A DNA stretch of 51,000 nucleotides. Origin: Glandiceps talaboti (taxonomy: Eukaryota; Hemichordata; Enteropneusta; Spengelidae). How positions within the stretch are numbered: position 1 is the stretch's first letter; each line of letters begins with the position of its first letter. The notes under the pieces were generated by a model that was given only the letters and a program-made list of their open reading frames with translations, had not been told where the DNA came from and searched no databases. This document shows positions 25,478-36,639 of the stretch, piece by piece. A program made the translations under genes and the position numbers. The stretch is from NCBI RefSeq assembly GCF_964340395.1, contig NC_135551.1, positions 9,603,379 to 9,654,378 on the forward strand, in the 5' to 3' direction.

Positions 25478-25834
25478 AAGAGGGTGAGGGACTGGTATGT
25501 GAGTAATGGTCAACAATAGCAACACAGATTCAAAACTGATAACTTTGAATATTCGAGGTAGCCTACCTCCATTTTTGAACAAACCATGGAGGTAGGAACG
25601 TACGTCTTTTTTACCTCCATGAACAAACCGATGTGTCTTTAATAGGCAACCGTCCTTGAATCATCAACTATACACTCACAGTCGCAGTTTTCAAACAGAC
25701 TTTATTTGATTTTCGGATACCGGCTCAGCCAACAACCCTCGCTGTTTTCTTCGGATATTTTGTCATGCTCAGGCATTCGTACAAAAGATTCAACACTAAT
25801 GTTGTGGTATATTGGTTTTGCGAGAACTAATATC
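25478..25834. other. Spacer between copies C and D
   Basis: Single-copy spacer of about 0.36 kb. A reading frame (25706-25981) crosses its border with copy D but shows no family motif. It contains the clearest micro-palindrome (25577-25629). Confidence 0.5.
25577..25629. mobile_element. Micro-palindrome insertion with perfect 9-bp TSD
   Basis: gaacaaacc at 25577-25585 and 25621-25629 (9/9) flank a 35-bp insert (25586-25620) that starts atggaggta and ends tacctccat. Like most other cases it starts with AT and ends with AT, and the flanking repeat ends in AAACC. It is too short to code for anything. I read it as an ultra-short hairpin transposon. Confidence 0.7.
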
Positions 25835-28800
25835 GGCGATCACATACTAGTAGTTGTCAGTGTTTTCGCTAAAGCAAAATACACGGAGATGGTTCAAAAT
25901 CACTTGACTATCATTTCACTCTTATTTAAATCTACAAATATCTCATTAATATTTTCTCCCAGCTTACTTCAAACTATATGACATTTTCCATGAAAAAAAT
26001 GTGCGTATCTGGAGCAAAGAAGTGTTTCAGATATCAGAGTGTTCACGTTTGCGTGACCAAGACATAGACTGGCAAGCGACGCCATGAATTGTGATCGAAT
26101 CCCAGGGTCGGATCGGTAGTAGATCAGTGTTCATGATAATTCATTTGCGTGTTCAATTACTAAGTCATCGATGTAGGGTTATAAATTCAGTGACTACACC
26201 ATCAACAAAGTTACTTCTTACTATAAATCATGTTGAAAAAGACCCCAGGAAAATGTCTAAGCAACAATGACGGGTGTTACTTTTTTGCAGTGTTTATCCA
26301 AATAGTAATCGTTGAATAACGTGACCCTGGCTGAAAACTGCGACAGTGAATGTACCATAAATTCCCAAAACAGACTGACCAGAACAGACATATTGACACA
26401 AAAAAGTGTGCAAGTTTACATCTTGTGACAGGTTTGGTGGGGGTCACCTCCATCGGCTAATGGTCGAAATCGTCATTGTAAAATATTTTTAATTACCCTC
26501 AACTACAAATCAGCGTATCGTTGACGATCATTTCAATCGTAAGTGTTTAGAACTGATTCAGAAGTAAAACGTAGAATTATTAATGACAATGGTATGCAAA
26601 GTTTTGTTCATCAGCGATTTGGCATGTTTGCACAAACTACAGATACTTGTTAGTGCATAGACTTTTGATACTTCTATTCTATAAGGTAAAGGCTAAATTT
26701 AAAAAGACATGATCCCAGTATTAACTTTTTTGTTGCGGCTATATTTCCTAAGTGAGGTGTGCCAAAGAAAGTTTTCCCATGATACTTTGCGCCAGTGCGA
26801 CTTTTTGACATTGTACGTTCGATGTTCCCAATGAGTAAATGGAATTTTATCGAGAAGTCTATTCATATTTGTTTATGACAGCAAGATATTTTCAATTTTC
26901 TGTTTTTGGTCATTTTTGGGGTCAAAAACTGTCATTTGTTTTGTAAATAAAAGAATTCAAAGTAAAAATGAATGACAGCCGCAAAACTAATCGATTGAAT
27001 GGGCTGACATTTGGTGTGCAGGTATGTTAGAGTATCTGGATGAAGAATTCTTCAAGAAAATTTGAAGATGACATTGATATGCAAATACGTCTAAAACGTG
27101 CTGTGTAGTATCATATTATAGCCATGTTATTTTACAATACTCGTGAGAAAGTAGAATTTATTGGTGAAGTAAAGTTGCTTATACACCTAAGAAAATTTGA
27201 CTACACTTGAATACATAATGAGCAAATGAAATGATCACAACAATCACATATCTTTGTAATATTATGACTATACAAGATCTAATACAGGGACGAATGGGGT
27301 ACTTATCAAATAATGCCCTCCGTAACTCAGAAATAAATGTAGATGCGCTGTACCATGCAGTTACGATCGGCGGTTTTGAACTATGGAGGTAGGAAGGAAG
27401 GAAGTAGGAAGGATTATAGTCCTACCACCATTTCTGAACAAAATCGTTGTCCTTGAATTGGAATGGTATGCTTTTAATACAAAAGTTGCACAAACATATG
27501 TTCTTGCTTTCAAAAGTTTTAGAATTAACACCATGATTTCACCGTCGCCCATACTGAGGTTTTCCTGCATCTATTGCTATGGATTTTGTTGGTGGGACTT
27601 TGCTGTACTGTATGAACACTTGTTCAGACTCAGGCCACTAAAACACAATTGCAAAAAAAACACGTAAAGACACGAAGTATCGTTTTGCACAACGTTCGGC
27701 TTGAAGCAGGTTTGAAGGGTAACCATGCACGACAGAGAAGATGGGTTTAGAGCCCCATTCACACCTAAAACAAAAAGCGATTCTAGTCTGTTCCTATTAT
27801 AGTGGTCTGAGGTTCAGATCAAAGTGCCGTATTCATCCACAACATAAAAAATCATAGACCCTACACGACTGGCGTTTGTAAAAGTCAGTTTTAAACCATA
27901 ATTACTACACCTCTTTATCTTCTCGGCAAGAACATGCAGTGCTGCAATCCAACGTGAGGACCTCTCACCAACTTTCAGATCACTTCACATTGGGAACGTT
28001 GGTGAGAGTTCTACTAATATAATTCAGACTGAGGCAAAAAATATAGCCTTTCTGAGTTGAAATCCGAGGTTTAAATCCTGATATCTAAAAATTCCTAATC
28101 AACCCAGATTACATTGAATAAAAAATAAGTCTAACAAACAATTTATGATTTTTCAGTCCCGAAACTTGCTATTATCCATACACTGTATACAAAGCTAAAT
28201 ACACGGTGATTGGTGTATCGCACTCCTTGACTGAGTGGGTCGGAAAAAAAATAGGTAGACTCACTTGTCATAAATCGATTTATAAATCCACAAAGGCACT
28301 GTGACAACTAAAGCAGTCCCTTTACAGACCATTTTTCTTTAGAAATAAATAGGCTAAAACAATACTGAATGACAGGCAGTCCAAGGTATGCAAAACCATA
28401 AGCGAGCGCGTACTCACGATGCTAGATTAACACACTATTTTACCTGCGCATTGAAGACGCACAGTAAAAAGACCAGTTTTCAACATTAATGCAGGAAATA
28501 CAAAGCTAACAATTCAAAATTGTATAAAATGTAAGAAAACAAAAAACAGGCGACAGTCAGAGCATGCATGAACTTCGATTTACAATACCATTATTAAGTT
28601 CTTGCATTTTGGGGCTAATGAAGTCATAGAGACTAGAGTGGGCGAGTTTCATCACAGTTAATATAATCAATGGCACCGTGATAATTCTGACTTTCACTTG
28701 AAACTGGACCAGAACAGTCTAGGTCGGACGAGTCGTCATCATCATCAATTCAAAGGCGACGTAACCAAATATACACCGTGAATTCATCTTAGATCGCACC

Positions 28801-28931
28801 GAGTTGAACAATCATGTATTTATCATTGTAGAATGTAGACCTTTACGCTGTTTGACCGACTATTGAAGTATAACCAACATAGGTGATATTTCATTGACCT
28901 ACATGGAAATGCTTGTAAATACTTTTTGCAA

Positions 28932-28982
28932 GTAGTAGTAGCTCAGACCACTCCAGTATTTTAGTGGTCTGAGGTAGTAGTA
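28932..28982. mobile_element. Micro-palindrome (copy D)
   Basis: Counterpart of 24913-24963, with gtagtagta on both sides. Confidence 0.5.
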
Positions 28983-29180
28983 AGAGTTTTTGCTAACGTT
29001 TACATGCTAGCGTAGTTGTACATGTAAGTATACATGTCAGTTCGTATGTACATGTACATTCCTCCCCCTCCGCCTTCATGTGGTCAAACACAGACAACTA
29101 ACTAACTAAATAGTGTTACTGTTAGTTTTCTGTGGGTCAAACAATTAGTGTACACGCCTTGAATCACATGCAGGCGAGAT

Positions 29181-29439
29181 AGATTTGAATATTCATTTGT
29201 TTACTGCCCGGTTATCGGGGTGAACTCATGAATATATTCTGAACTAAATGCAAATGTATTCAAATCACTTCCGACTCGCAATCTGAACTATTTTTCAGAT
29301 CGAGTATAATCCGATTAGACAGGCGCTAATGGGAAAGTACAGAAACGTCCACCTCATCAGCATAAAAGTACAGAATTGAACTCAATCTGAACTATAGTAC
29401 GGAAAATGTCGTAATCTGTACTATTTTTTCTACTAGTGT
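29181..29439 (+). mobile_element. R2 repeat, 259 bp (copy D)
   Basis: Third R2 copy. It differs from the copy C unit at two visible positions: gttatcggg here against gttatgggg, and aatctgtact here against aaactgtact. Confidence 0.75.
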
Positions 29440-29719
29440 CACAGAGGATTCGAACACATAAAATAAAATCTAGCGTCTGTATTATCTCCTCAACCCCCCC
29501 CCCCCCCTATATGTAAAATTAAAAAGTTAAAAAATGTTAAGGTGAACCCTCTCTGGCTTTCAAAGAAATAGGATTACTCATCCTAAGCTTGGGAAGGATA
29601 TATAAAATATCATCATTACATGTTTCCCAGAATCGATTTACAACAATTACGTCATTCTTAGACCATGTGGCCCTTCGAGTCTTCAATATATTATCAATCG
29701 ATCTGTAAACCAACCAACC

Positions 29720-29735
29720 AATAAATCAATCAATA

Positions 29736-29787
<52 letters not shown>
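29720..29787. repeat. (CAAT)n microsatellite
   Basis: A tetranucleotide run with a few aaat variants. Confidence 0.92.
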
Positions 29788-29788
<1 letters not shown>

Positions 29789-30695
29789 GTGAATAATAAA
29801 TCTACTTATTTTCCTATCTACCAACTTACTTACTTACCTACAAGTACTTACATATCTGTCCAGCAGTACCCGTTTACCCCTCATTTACAAACACATCAGT
29901 TCAAATCATCAATCCATCTCTTGATCAACAAGTCGTGCTTCAATAAACGAATGTATATTTTAATCATTAGCCAAAAACTGTTGGTTCAAATGACTTTGTC
30001 AAAAGATAACTGGTTGAATTGGTTCGTTGATTGGTTGACTCGCCGACTGATGGATGGATGGGCGTATGGAGGGTTGATAACAATGCAATAAAATAATTTC
30101 AATCGTGGTTTTCTGACTATCCCTGATATCAGAACTTGTGATGTTTTTTTATTAACAGAAGCCTATGATAGGTCAACCAACCAATATTTAATTTGAAACA
30201 TACAAATAGATACATAACAATATCGTTATGTGTCCATTTTGGTGCTAAATATCACCGCAAAACTCAGAGTTTAGTTCGATATTAGAAAATGCGCTCGGCA
30301 TTCGTGGCGAATTTCCATTAAAGACTTCAAACGGTTACTGTTGTATATTTCATTTGATTATAGAATACAAGTACAAAGTACCCTGGTTCTCTCTGTTAAC
30401 CTGTCCACGACTTCAACAATTAATGTGTGTGACCTTTGACAACTTTCATACCTGTAGCTTTGACCATTAACATTGATATGAAATAAATTTGTTCAATTTG
30501 CGTTCTGTAGGTTTTAAACATGGCAAACACCAGATCCCGATCATATATTCAATTATAAGTCAAATTGATTCATATCAATGGTGCTGAATCCCACAAATTC
30601 CATGTACAACTGTCACACGAACACAAAGGCAACATTTTCTAATGGAAGTATCCCCGAAAAAACTCTCAAGCAGAATTATAGATAAATAATCTGTC
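29788..30695. other. Intergenic or upstream intron of the LRR-GPCR gene
   Basis: I searched for further LRR exons (72 bp, phase 2, Leu-rich with Asn) and found none. The reading frame at 29789-30091 is simple-sequence derived. Confidence 0.4.
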
Positions 30696-30936
30696 AATTC
30701 AATCATTCATTCATTCATTCATTCATGCATTCATTCGTTTATTTGTTTGTTCGTTCATTCATTCATTCATTCATTCACTCGTCCGTTCGTTCGTTCATTC
30801 ATCTATTCGTTCGTTCGTTCATTCATCCATTCATTCATTCCTTTGGTCATTTGTTCCTTTATTCGTCCGTGTTCATTCATCCTTGCACTTCCCCGTCACA
30901 CACACACACACATACATACATACATACATACATACA

Positions 30937-30965
<29 letters not shown>
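30696..30965. repeat. (TTCA/TTCG)n then (CA)n and (CATA)n
   Basis: A diverged tetranucleotide array followed by a CA run and a clean CATA run (about 30911-30965). Reading frames here are repeat artefacts. Confidence 0.92.
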
Positions 30966-30967
<2 letters not shown>

Positions 30968-31445
30968 GTTGAGTGACTGAAAGGTTAATAACTTTGATAA
31001 ATAATCAATAAATTAGTATATTCATCAATTCATTAAATGCTTGTTGAATCTACTTTCGCTTGACATGATGATTTTTCATTTTTGGATTTCTTTATTTAGA
31101 TAACTCATTTTTAGTGTTTTCCTGAAATTTATCACACATATCGGCAATTTTTATTGAATTTGTCGTTCATAGAAATTATTACAAAATTCGGCATTTATTA
31201 CAAATTTCGGTTTTATTACATGAAAAACGTGATTTTTATTAGAAATACAGGCGTTATTACAATTGTCAGCAATTATTAAAAATGTCGGCTGTACAGTAAG
31301 CGCAATCGGTGTTTAGAAATTTTATTTCTTACATTTTCCATAGAAATATGTCACATGTGAAAAAAAAACTGTCTTGCTCCTTTATTTAAACTCGTGAATG
31401 ACTTTGGTTTTGTAGTAAAAAAAATGTGTACTTCTCTTTTCATAG

Positions 31446-31517
31446 GAACCTATCAAAAAACGCATTAAAAGCGTTAACTCGCACCAACTTTAATGGCTTG
31501 AAAAGATTACAATTTAT
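31446..31517 (+). CDS. LRR-GPCR gene, leucine-rich-repeat exon 1 (visible)
   Basis: A 72-bp exon between catag and gtaagt, phase 2 at both ends. It encodes one leucine-rich repeat: NLSKNALKAL then NFNGLKRLQF, with the Asn and Leu spacing of the LxxLxLxxNxL consensus. One LRR per 72-bp phase-2 exon is the known exon pattern of the LGR and relaxin receptor family. It splices in phase to 31843-31914 (AT plus T gives Ile). Earlier LRR exons must lie upstream, unseen or lost. Confidence 0.85.
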
Positions 31518-31842
31518 GTAAGTATGCCAACACTATTGCAGTTGAGAACATACCTTCTATGTACATTTTTGATCAGGTTTAATAACTTAATAACTGATCC
31601 TAGTTATAAATTAACATATTTAAGAATTTTTCAGGAGTTTATGCAGTGAATATTCAAAACGAAACTTGACACTTTGAAATATGTTTTTATGCTGTGCAAT
31701 TTTTTTATGACACATGACAATTGTGAATCTAAGTACATTAAATTATGTGACATCTGTCAATGCTTTCAACAAATATTTTATACTTAAGCAAACTGTTGAT
31801 CTCCTTTAACACTATCCTAATAGGACATATTATACTTTGCAG

Positions 31843-31914
31843 TGATCTACGGAATAACCCCATCTCTTATTTTGATGGAGACCTTTTCGATGATTTAGGA
31901 GAACTGCAGAAACT
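31843..31914 (+). CDS. LRR-GPCR gene, leucine-rich-repeat exon 2
   Basis: A 72-bp exon between ttgcag and gtgagt, phase 2 at both ends. It encodes a second repeat (DLRNNPISYF then LFDDLGELQKL). Its last CT joins the first A of the next exon to give Leu, leading into the Cys-rich hinge. The two exons and the large exon form one continuous frame. Confidence 0.87.
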
Positions 31915-31972
31915 GTGAGTGAAAATTCTCAAAATATCATAATGTAACTGAGGCTAATAACGAAATAACGAA

Positions 31973-32076
31973 ATCTATCTATCTATCTATCTATCTATTT
32001 ATTTATCTATCTATCTATTTATCCATCGATGTAAACAAAATGAATAAATGAATGAATGAATGAATGAATAAATAAG

Positions 32077-32111
<35 letters not shown>

Positions 32112-32131
32112 ATGAAATAAATAAATAAAAT
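31973..32131. repeat. (ATCT)n and (AATA/GAAT)n in intron
   Basis: Two neighbouring tetranucleotide arrays inside the last intron of the LRR-GPCR gene. Confidence 0.92.
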
Positions 32132-32292
32132 CCAACGCGAATGACCTGAACAATGGGAATGTGAGCATGTCTGATCCTGTTTACTCGCATCTAAAATTGA
32201 TGTTGTTTAGGTACAATGTGACGTGATAATGGAGATATCATGCTTTTTTATATAGACGTACGCATATTAGTATGTTAATTATGTTCTTTCAG

Positions 32293-33361
32293 ATATTCCG
32301 ATGTATATGGTCTTTGTTGTGTGGCTGGTATTGAACAAGATACAATTCAAGAATGTTTACCAGAACCTAACGTATTTCGTTCCTGCAAAGATTTGTTACC
32401 TGATTCTGGTGTGCGTTTTTTCGTTTGGTTAATAGGTTTTGTGTCGTTTTTCCTGAACCTCTATTGTATAATTTGGAGATTTCAGAAAGAGCACAGGTCA
32501 GGTCTGAAGTCGACTGATACATTCATGATACTACTGATAACAATCACTGATGCCCTAATGGGTGTATATTTAATTAGCCTCGGAAGTGTTGACTTGTACT
32601 ACATGGATAATTACGTATTATATGACATTTTGTGGCGTAGAAGTGTCTTTTGCAAATTTATTGGAATCTTGGCCACTATGTCCTGTCAGATGTCACTTTT
32701 CACCTTGACTGTCATGTCACTGATAAGATGTGTTGTACTTAGCAATCCAATGAAAAGAATACGTGTCAGCCGTAAAGTAGCTGGTAAAATCATTGCAATC
32801 GCTACCGGTATTCATCTGTTAGTGACCATATTGCCAATCTGCTCCATTGACTACTTTGGAGAGTCATTTTACGGGGATAATAGTGTCTGTTTGCCACTTC
32901 ACCTACGACATGACAGACCTCCTGGGTGGGAATATTCCTTGACAATGTTCACAATGCTTGATGTGTTGTACTTCATCGTGATAATTACATGCTACATCAC
33001 CATAGTAATCTATAAAGACAAGAGTACTAAAGAAACCAGTGAAAACCGGCGATCTCGAACCGAAAAAAAGATGATTGTAATGGTGCTGTCTATAATTGGC
33101 AGTGATCTATTGGTTTGGTTGCCAATCATTACTGTGGCTTTGATTGGTCTTGCTGGTGTGAAGCTCTCAGGCACCGTATATGCATGGATGGCAGTTGTTA
33201 TTTTACCTTTGAATTCATTGATTCATCCATTTGTTTACTTGTTTTCAACCAAAGAGTACACATTCATCGACATCAGGCGAATTAAGAAATTCATCAAATA
33301 TAGATTGCGAGAGAAAACACAAGAAGGTATCAAAATAATTGGTTTATCTTACTCTATATAG
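32293..33361 (+). CDS. LRR-containing class A GPCR (LGR/relaxin-receptor-like), 3' exon
   Basis: A plasma-membrane receptor of the leucine-rich-repeat GPCR family, which bind peptide or glycoprotein hormones outside and signal through G proteins. This one large exon starts after ttctttcag (phase 2) and ends at TAG. Counting from the GTG at 32321 as residue 1: hinge with CC just before residue 1 and SCKDLL at 21-26; TM1 about 31-52; TM2 67-90 with the family-typical TDALMGVYL; Cys111 before TM3 and Cys190 in loop 2 (CLPLHL) as the likely disulfide; TM4 155-175; TM5 206-230; TM6 250-276 with WLP; TM7 284-308. Oddities: the DRY/ERY acid at the end of TM3 is Ile (IRC, 135-137), and the NPxxY Asn is His (HPFVY, 302-306). 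The tail is short. The ligand cannot be told. It is intact, so a functional gene is likely, but the 5' half is not seen. Confidence 0.9.
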
Positions 33362-33442
33362 AATTCCCTTTACTGGCTTGCTATCTGATACTTGTTTACC
33401 ATATATCAGGGAAGCACAAAGTTGACCTATGACCTCTCTTTG

Positions 33443-33448
33443 AATAAA
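33443..33448 (+). terminator. Candidate polyadenylation signal of the LRR-GPCR gene
   Basis: AATAAA 82 bp past the stop codon, with further AATAAA at about 33461 and 33477. The true cleavage site cannot be fixed from sequence. Confidence 0.5.
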
Positions 33449-33740
33449 TGATTTAATTGGAATAAATATTTACATAAATAAAAATGTTTTCATGTATGTC
33501 GACAATTAAATTCAGTCCAGCAATTATGTATTACTATAGTTGAGTGGTAAACAACCTATTCATTCTTCTTCATTTCCAACATTTCAAACACTTACATAAA
33601 TTTGATGATGGACAAGTATCAGTTTAAGATAATTAAAGTAACAAAATTACCAATCACGATTTGCATTATGACATTTAAAGTTAAAAGGAGAACATCTAAT
33701 ACAAATGTGTAGACTTCAAGTCTTTGTTAGCCATCCCCCC

Positions 33741-33880
33741 CCCCTATCCTATTATAATGGGTTTGTTCGTCCGTCCATCTGTCTGACAGTCTGTACATAC
33801 ATCATTTCTCAGACATGCAACATCCAATTTCTTTCACACCTGACACAGCGATGACATACCATGTGGGACATACGCACGTC

Positions 33881-33977
<97 letters not shown>

Positions 33978-34010
33978 AGTTTGACTGGATGGCAGCGATA
34001 TAAATGTTTC
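33741..34010. repeat. Probable dispersed repeat with internal (AT)n
   Basis: (AT)n at about 33884-33974 lies between gtgggacatacgcacgtca and tgcaagtttgactggatgg. The reverse complement of the right flank resembles the left flank of the AT tract at about 49610-49640 (ccatcc then caaatttgcatat). The flanks may therefore belong to a repeat family with a built-in AT microsatellite. The rest is unremarkable. Confidence 0.5.
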
Positions 34011-34605
34011 ATGCATTACTAACTAATACACGGACACTCTATTCAAGTGTCTACCCCATATCAGATGCAAGCTATCTTTGGAGACATTGCCCTTTGACCC
34101 TGGCATAAAACTAATCAAAATCAAGTCAATAACTGCCTATCACATATTGCCAATTGTCCTAGGATGGTAACTTGATACACTAATTAGTTGAAAATCAATC
34201 AGTTTGTATCTAATGATGTAAATACGGTTCAAAATGAGACACATTCTCCTGCAAACAGCTGTTTAGATTGTGTATCACTCAGGACTATTCAAATATGCGA
34301 CATTTGCATGTGAACAAGCCAGATAGGGAATGTTTATATTTTGGTGATTACTTGCCAGTGAGTCACCATATAAGTTCTCCACCTCCAAAACATAGTCACT
34401 CATATGCAAAATAGGGTGCCAGGCACAGGCAGCCATGCCGTTAAGCTTTCTTTTTAGAAATTGACCTTTGACCCGGACCTGATTCGTCAGCTTTAGTTAG
34501 TGAAATTCAGCAATTCCCTGAATTATCACAGAAACTGTAGTATGTATTTGTTACCACAAGTTCTTTTAAATCATGTCTCCATTCAGCTCTTGTTGTTTTC
34601 CGTAG
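34011..34605. other. Region between the GPCR and kinase-like genes
   Basis: No exon found that could supply the N-terminal kinase lobe (no glycine loop or VAxK motif seen). It probably contains the promoter or an intron of the kinase-like gene, but nothing here proves it. Confidence 0.4.
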
Positions 34606-34865
34606 GAATACCGATTACTTGTAAACGCGAGCTTTTGCTAATGACAAGCAAATCTCGACTCTGTATGGAACAGAACTTCAAAAGTGTTGATTTGGATACA
34701 ATGATAAAACTGAAAGACTTCAATGAATGGGGAAGCTTTACAGCAGCTGATACTGAAAGAGTTATTGGAGATCTGCATAACGCAGTGAAAGTTCTTCACG
34801 GTGCGAAATATTACTATGACAACATGAACGTTGACAACGTAGTTATTGATAAATCCGATTCGGAT
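34606..34865 (+). CDS. Kinase-like gene, exon with degenerate catalytic loop
   Basis: A 260-bp exon between tccgtag (phase 1) and gatgtaagt (phase 0). The product resembles the middle of a protein kinase fold: a helix reading VIGDLHNAVKVLHGA, then YDNMNVDN and VVID where active kinases read HRDxKxxN and a hydrophobic stretch. Aligned on the final Asn, the catalytic Asp is Asn and the loop Lys is Asn. If it is a kinase fold it should be a pseudokinase. The glycine loop and VAxK lysine are not in this exon. The next exon (35274) continues in phase 0. It could instead be a broken gene or a fold that only looks similar. Confidence 0.6.
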
Positions 34866-35273
34866 GTAAGTTTTCACATAAACCATAATATGAATAGCTT
34901 TATGTCCTTCAACAACAGCATTTTGTTTTAGAACATATAACAGTATTAAAACATATAAACATTATGGAAAGCATATGGAGTGACATGTTATCATGTAAAT
35001 AAATGATCAATGCCATAAATTATTGGAAATTTATATGTTGCTTAAAAAAAAACTTTTACGATTTTATTTCCAAATAAAAATATGTTATTGACTAAAACGA
35101 ATAAGGTAATTACCTTCAGCGAAAACAAGAGATAAGTCCGAAAAAAGTGAAGAAACATTTTTAGTGGTATGAAATGCTTCCTCTTAGTTACTTTAAAAAA
35201 AAAGATTAAAGTTAAATCGCAAGGAACAAAAAAAGTACTGAACACTTTGTATATTAAACAATATTCTTCACAG

Positions 35274-36209
35274 ATTGTATGCTCTGGAGCATTTCTGATG
35301 AATGACCAACTAAAGGCAATGCCGAAGAAAACTACAACGCAGCCCCAGAAGCAAAAGAAGTTAAAGGAAGTCACAGTGGAGCCGGGGAAGGAAACGAAAG
35401 ATCAAGGGGGAGAAGGCCCTAAGTCAAAGGAAAAAACAGACATATTGAAGGAAGAGGCTAAGAAGCCTGAAAGAGACAGCAATAAGACAGTGGAAGAAAA
35501 AAAGAATCAACAAGGTGAAAGAATATCCGCCCTGGAGGAGTTAAAGAAAACGCCGGAGGGGGAAAACACCACATCAGAGAAAGATGAACACTATGATAGG
35601 GACGACATAAAAGCTGAAAGTGGTAATATAGAGAGACCCGACGAGCAAAACACCTCATCTACAGAAACTACAAAGAAGTCAGAAGAGAAGATAAATCAAG
35701 GAAAGGGAACAGGAACAGCACAGTCAAGGTCAAGGAAAACTACAGAAGAGACACTGGAGAAGAAAGTAGAGTCATCTGAGAACGACACAGACCATAATGG
35801 GGAAGATAAAGAACATCCAAATCAAGAGATTAATTATCCAAAGAATGAGACAAAAGTTACAAGGAAGGTACAGGGCGATGAGAAAATGAAGCAAATGCGA
35901 CAGTCAAACAAGTCATGTGAAGATAGTGATAAGGCGAAGGACAGGACAGTTGTGCGAAAGGAAGATGAGAGTAAACCCAGCCAGGACCAGAAAATGGAAC
36001 AAAGGCATACGAAGATTGAGTCAGGTATGGAGGACGCATGCATGTCAATGAAACAGACCAGGGAAAAGGTGGATAAACCTGAGGCGTCGGGAAGATATCC
36101 GACAGAAGTTGTAAAGAAGTTAGAGGAAGAACGAGAAATGCCAAATAAAAAAAAGAAAGTTGAACCCAGAAAAGCAAGCACTATGACATGCATGAATCAA
36201 AAAACATAA
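35274..36209 (+). CDS. Kinase-like gene, 3' exon with Lys/Glu-rich tail
   Basis: It starts after cttcacag in phase 0, matching the upstream donor, and runs 311 codons to TAA. The first residues (IVCSGAFLM) sit where a DFG motif would be expected, but no DFG is present. From about residue 20 onward it is a highly charged, hydrophilic stretch very rich in Lys, Glu, Ser and Thr with no hydrophobic core. It is probably disordered, with KKKKK-like basic patches near the end (PNKKKKVEPRK) that could act as a nuclear signal. The long frame without stops supports real coding. Function unknown. Confidence 0.65.
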   Translation: MVCSGAFLMNDQLKAMPKKTTTQPQKQKKLKEVTVEPGKETKDQGGEGPKSKEKTDILKEEAKKPERDSNKTVEEKKNQQGERISALEELKKTPEGENTTSEKDEHYDRDDIKAESGNIERPDEQNTSSTETTKKSEEKINQGKGTGTAQSRSRKTTEETLEKKVESSENDTDHNGEDKEHPNQEINYPKNETKVTRKVQGDEKMKQMRQSNKSCEDSDKAKDRTVVRKEDESKPSQDQKMEQRHTKIESGMEDACMSMKQTREKVDKPEASGRYPTEVVKKLEEEREMPNKKKKVEPRKASTMTCMNQKT

Positions 36210-36639
36210 GTTTAGAATTAGGAAAGCCGACAAGAAAATGTTGAAAGAAGAGACAAATATACCAAAACAGTTGACCATGTGTTCATATTGTTCTATGCAA
36301 TCGATCAATCGACCACAAATTCGTTATTTAACGATTCTTTACAAAGAAAAGAAACATATTTCTATAAACCTAAATATAGATTCTGTACACCATAGATGAA
36401 CATGATATGTACCTCTAAAGGTTTTGATTTAAAGTTTGGTTAAACTTTCTTTAGTTCAATTACTTAAAAATGTTAATAGGAAAATAATTCTGCATGAACT
36501 GAAAATGGTGGTCAAAACTTCAGTGTCCTATATTCTTGTCACCTGTATATTTTTCACCAATGTATATTTCGATAATATGTACTTGTTTTGTATATCATTG
36601 ATAATTATGGAATGTGGAAATTCAAATGTCAACAATTAG

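Larger units (their letters stand above)
25835..29439. repeat. 3.6-kb direct duplication, copy D
   Basis: Partner of copy C. Left junction tcggcga then tcacatactagtag; right junction ctactagtgt. The sequence near the left end (actagtag) echoes the reverse complement of the right end (acactagtag), so a transposon with short inverted ends is possible. Contains micro-hairpins at 27374-27440 and 28932-28982 and R2 at 29181-29439. No supportable gene. Confidence 0.92.

Noticed and set aside
30696-30868. TTCA/TTCG array as a CRISPR-like array
   Set aside because: Simple tetranucleotide repeat with no unique spacers, in animal DNA.
30725-30980. Phe/His/Ser-rich frames
   Set aside because: Translations of TTCA and CATA tetranucleotide repeats.
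35834-36193. Minus-strand frames opposite the Lys/Glu-rich exon
   Set aside because: Shadow frames: a Lys/Glu-rich coding strand gives a stop-poor Phe/Leu/Ser-rich complement.
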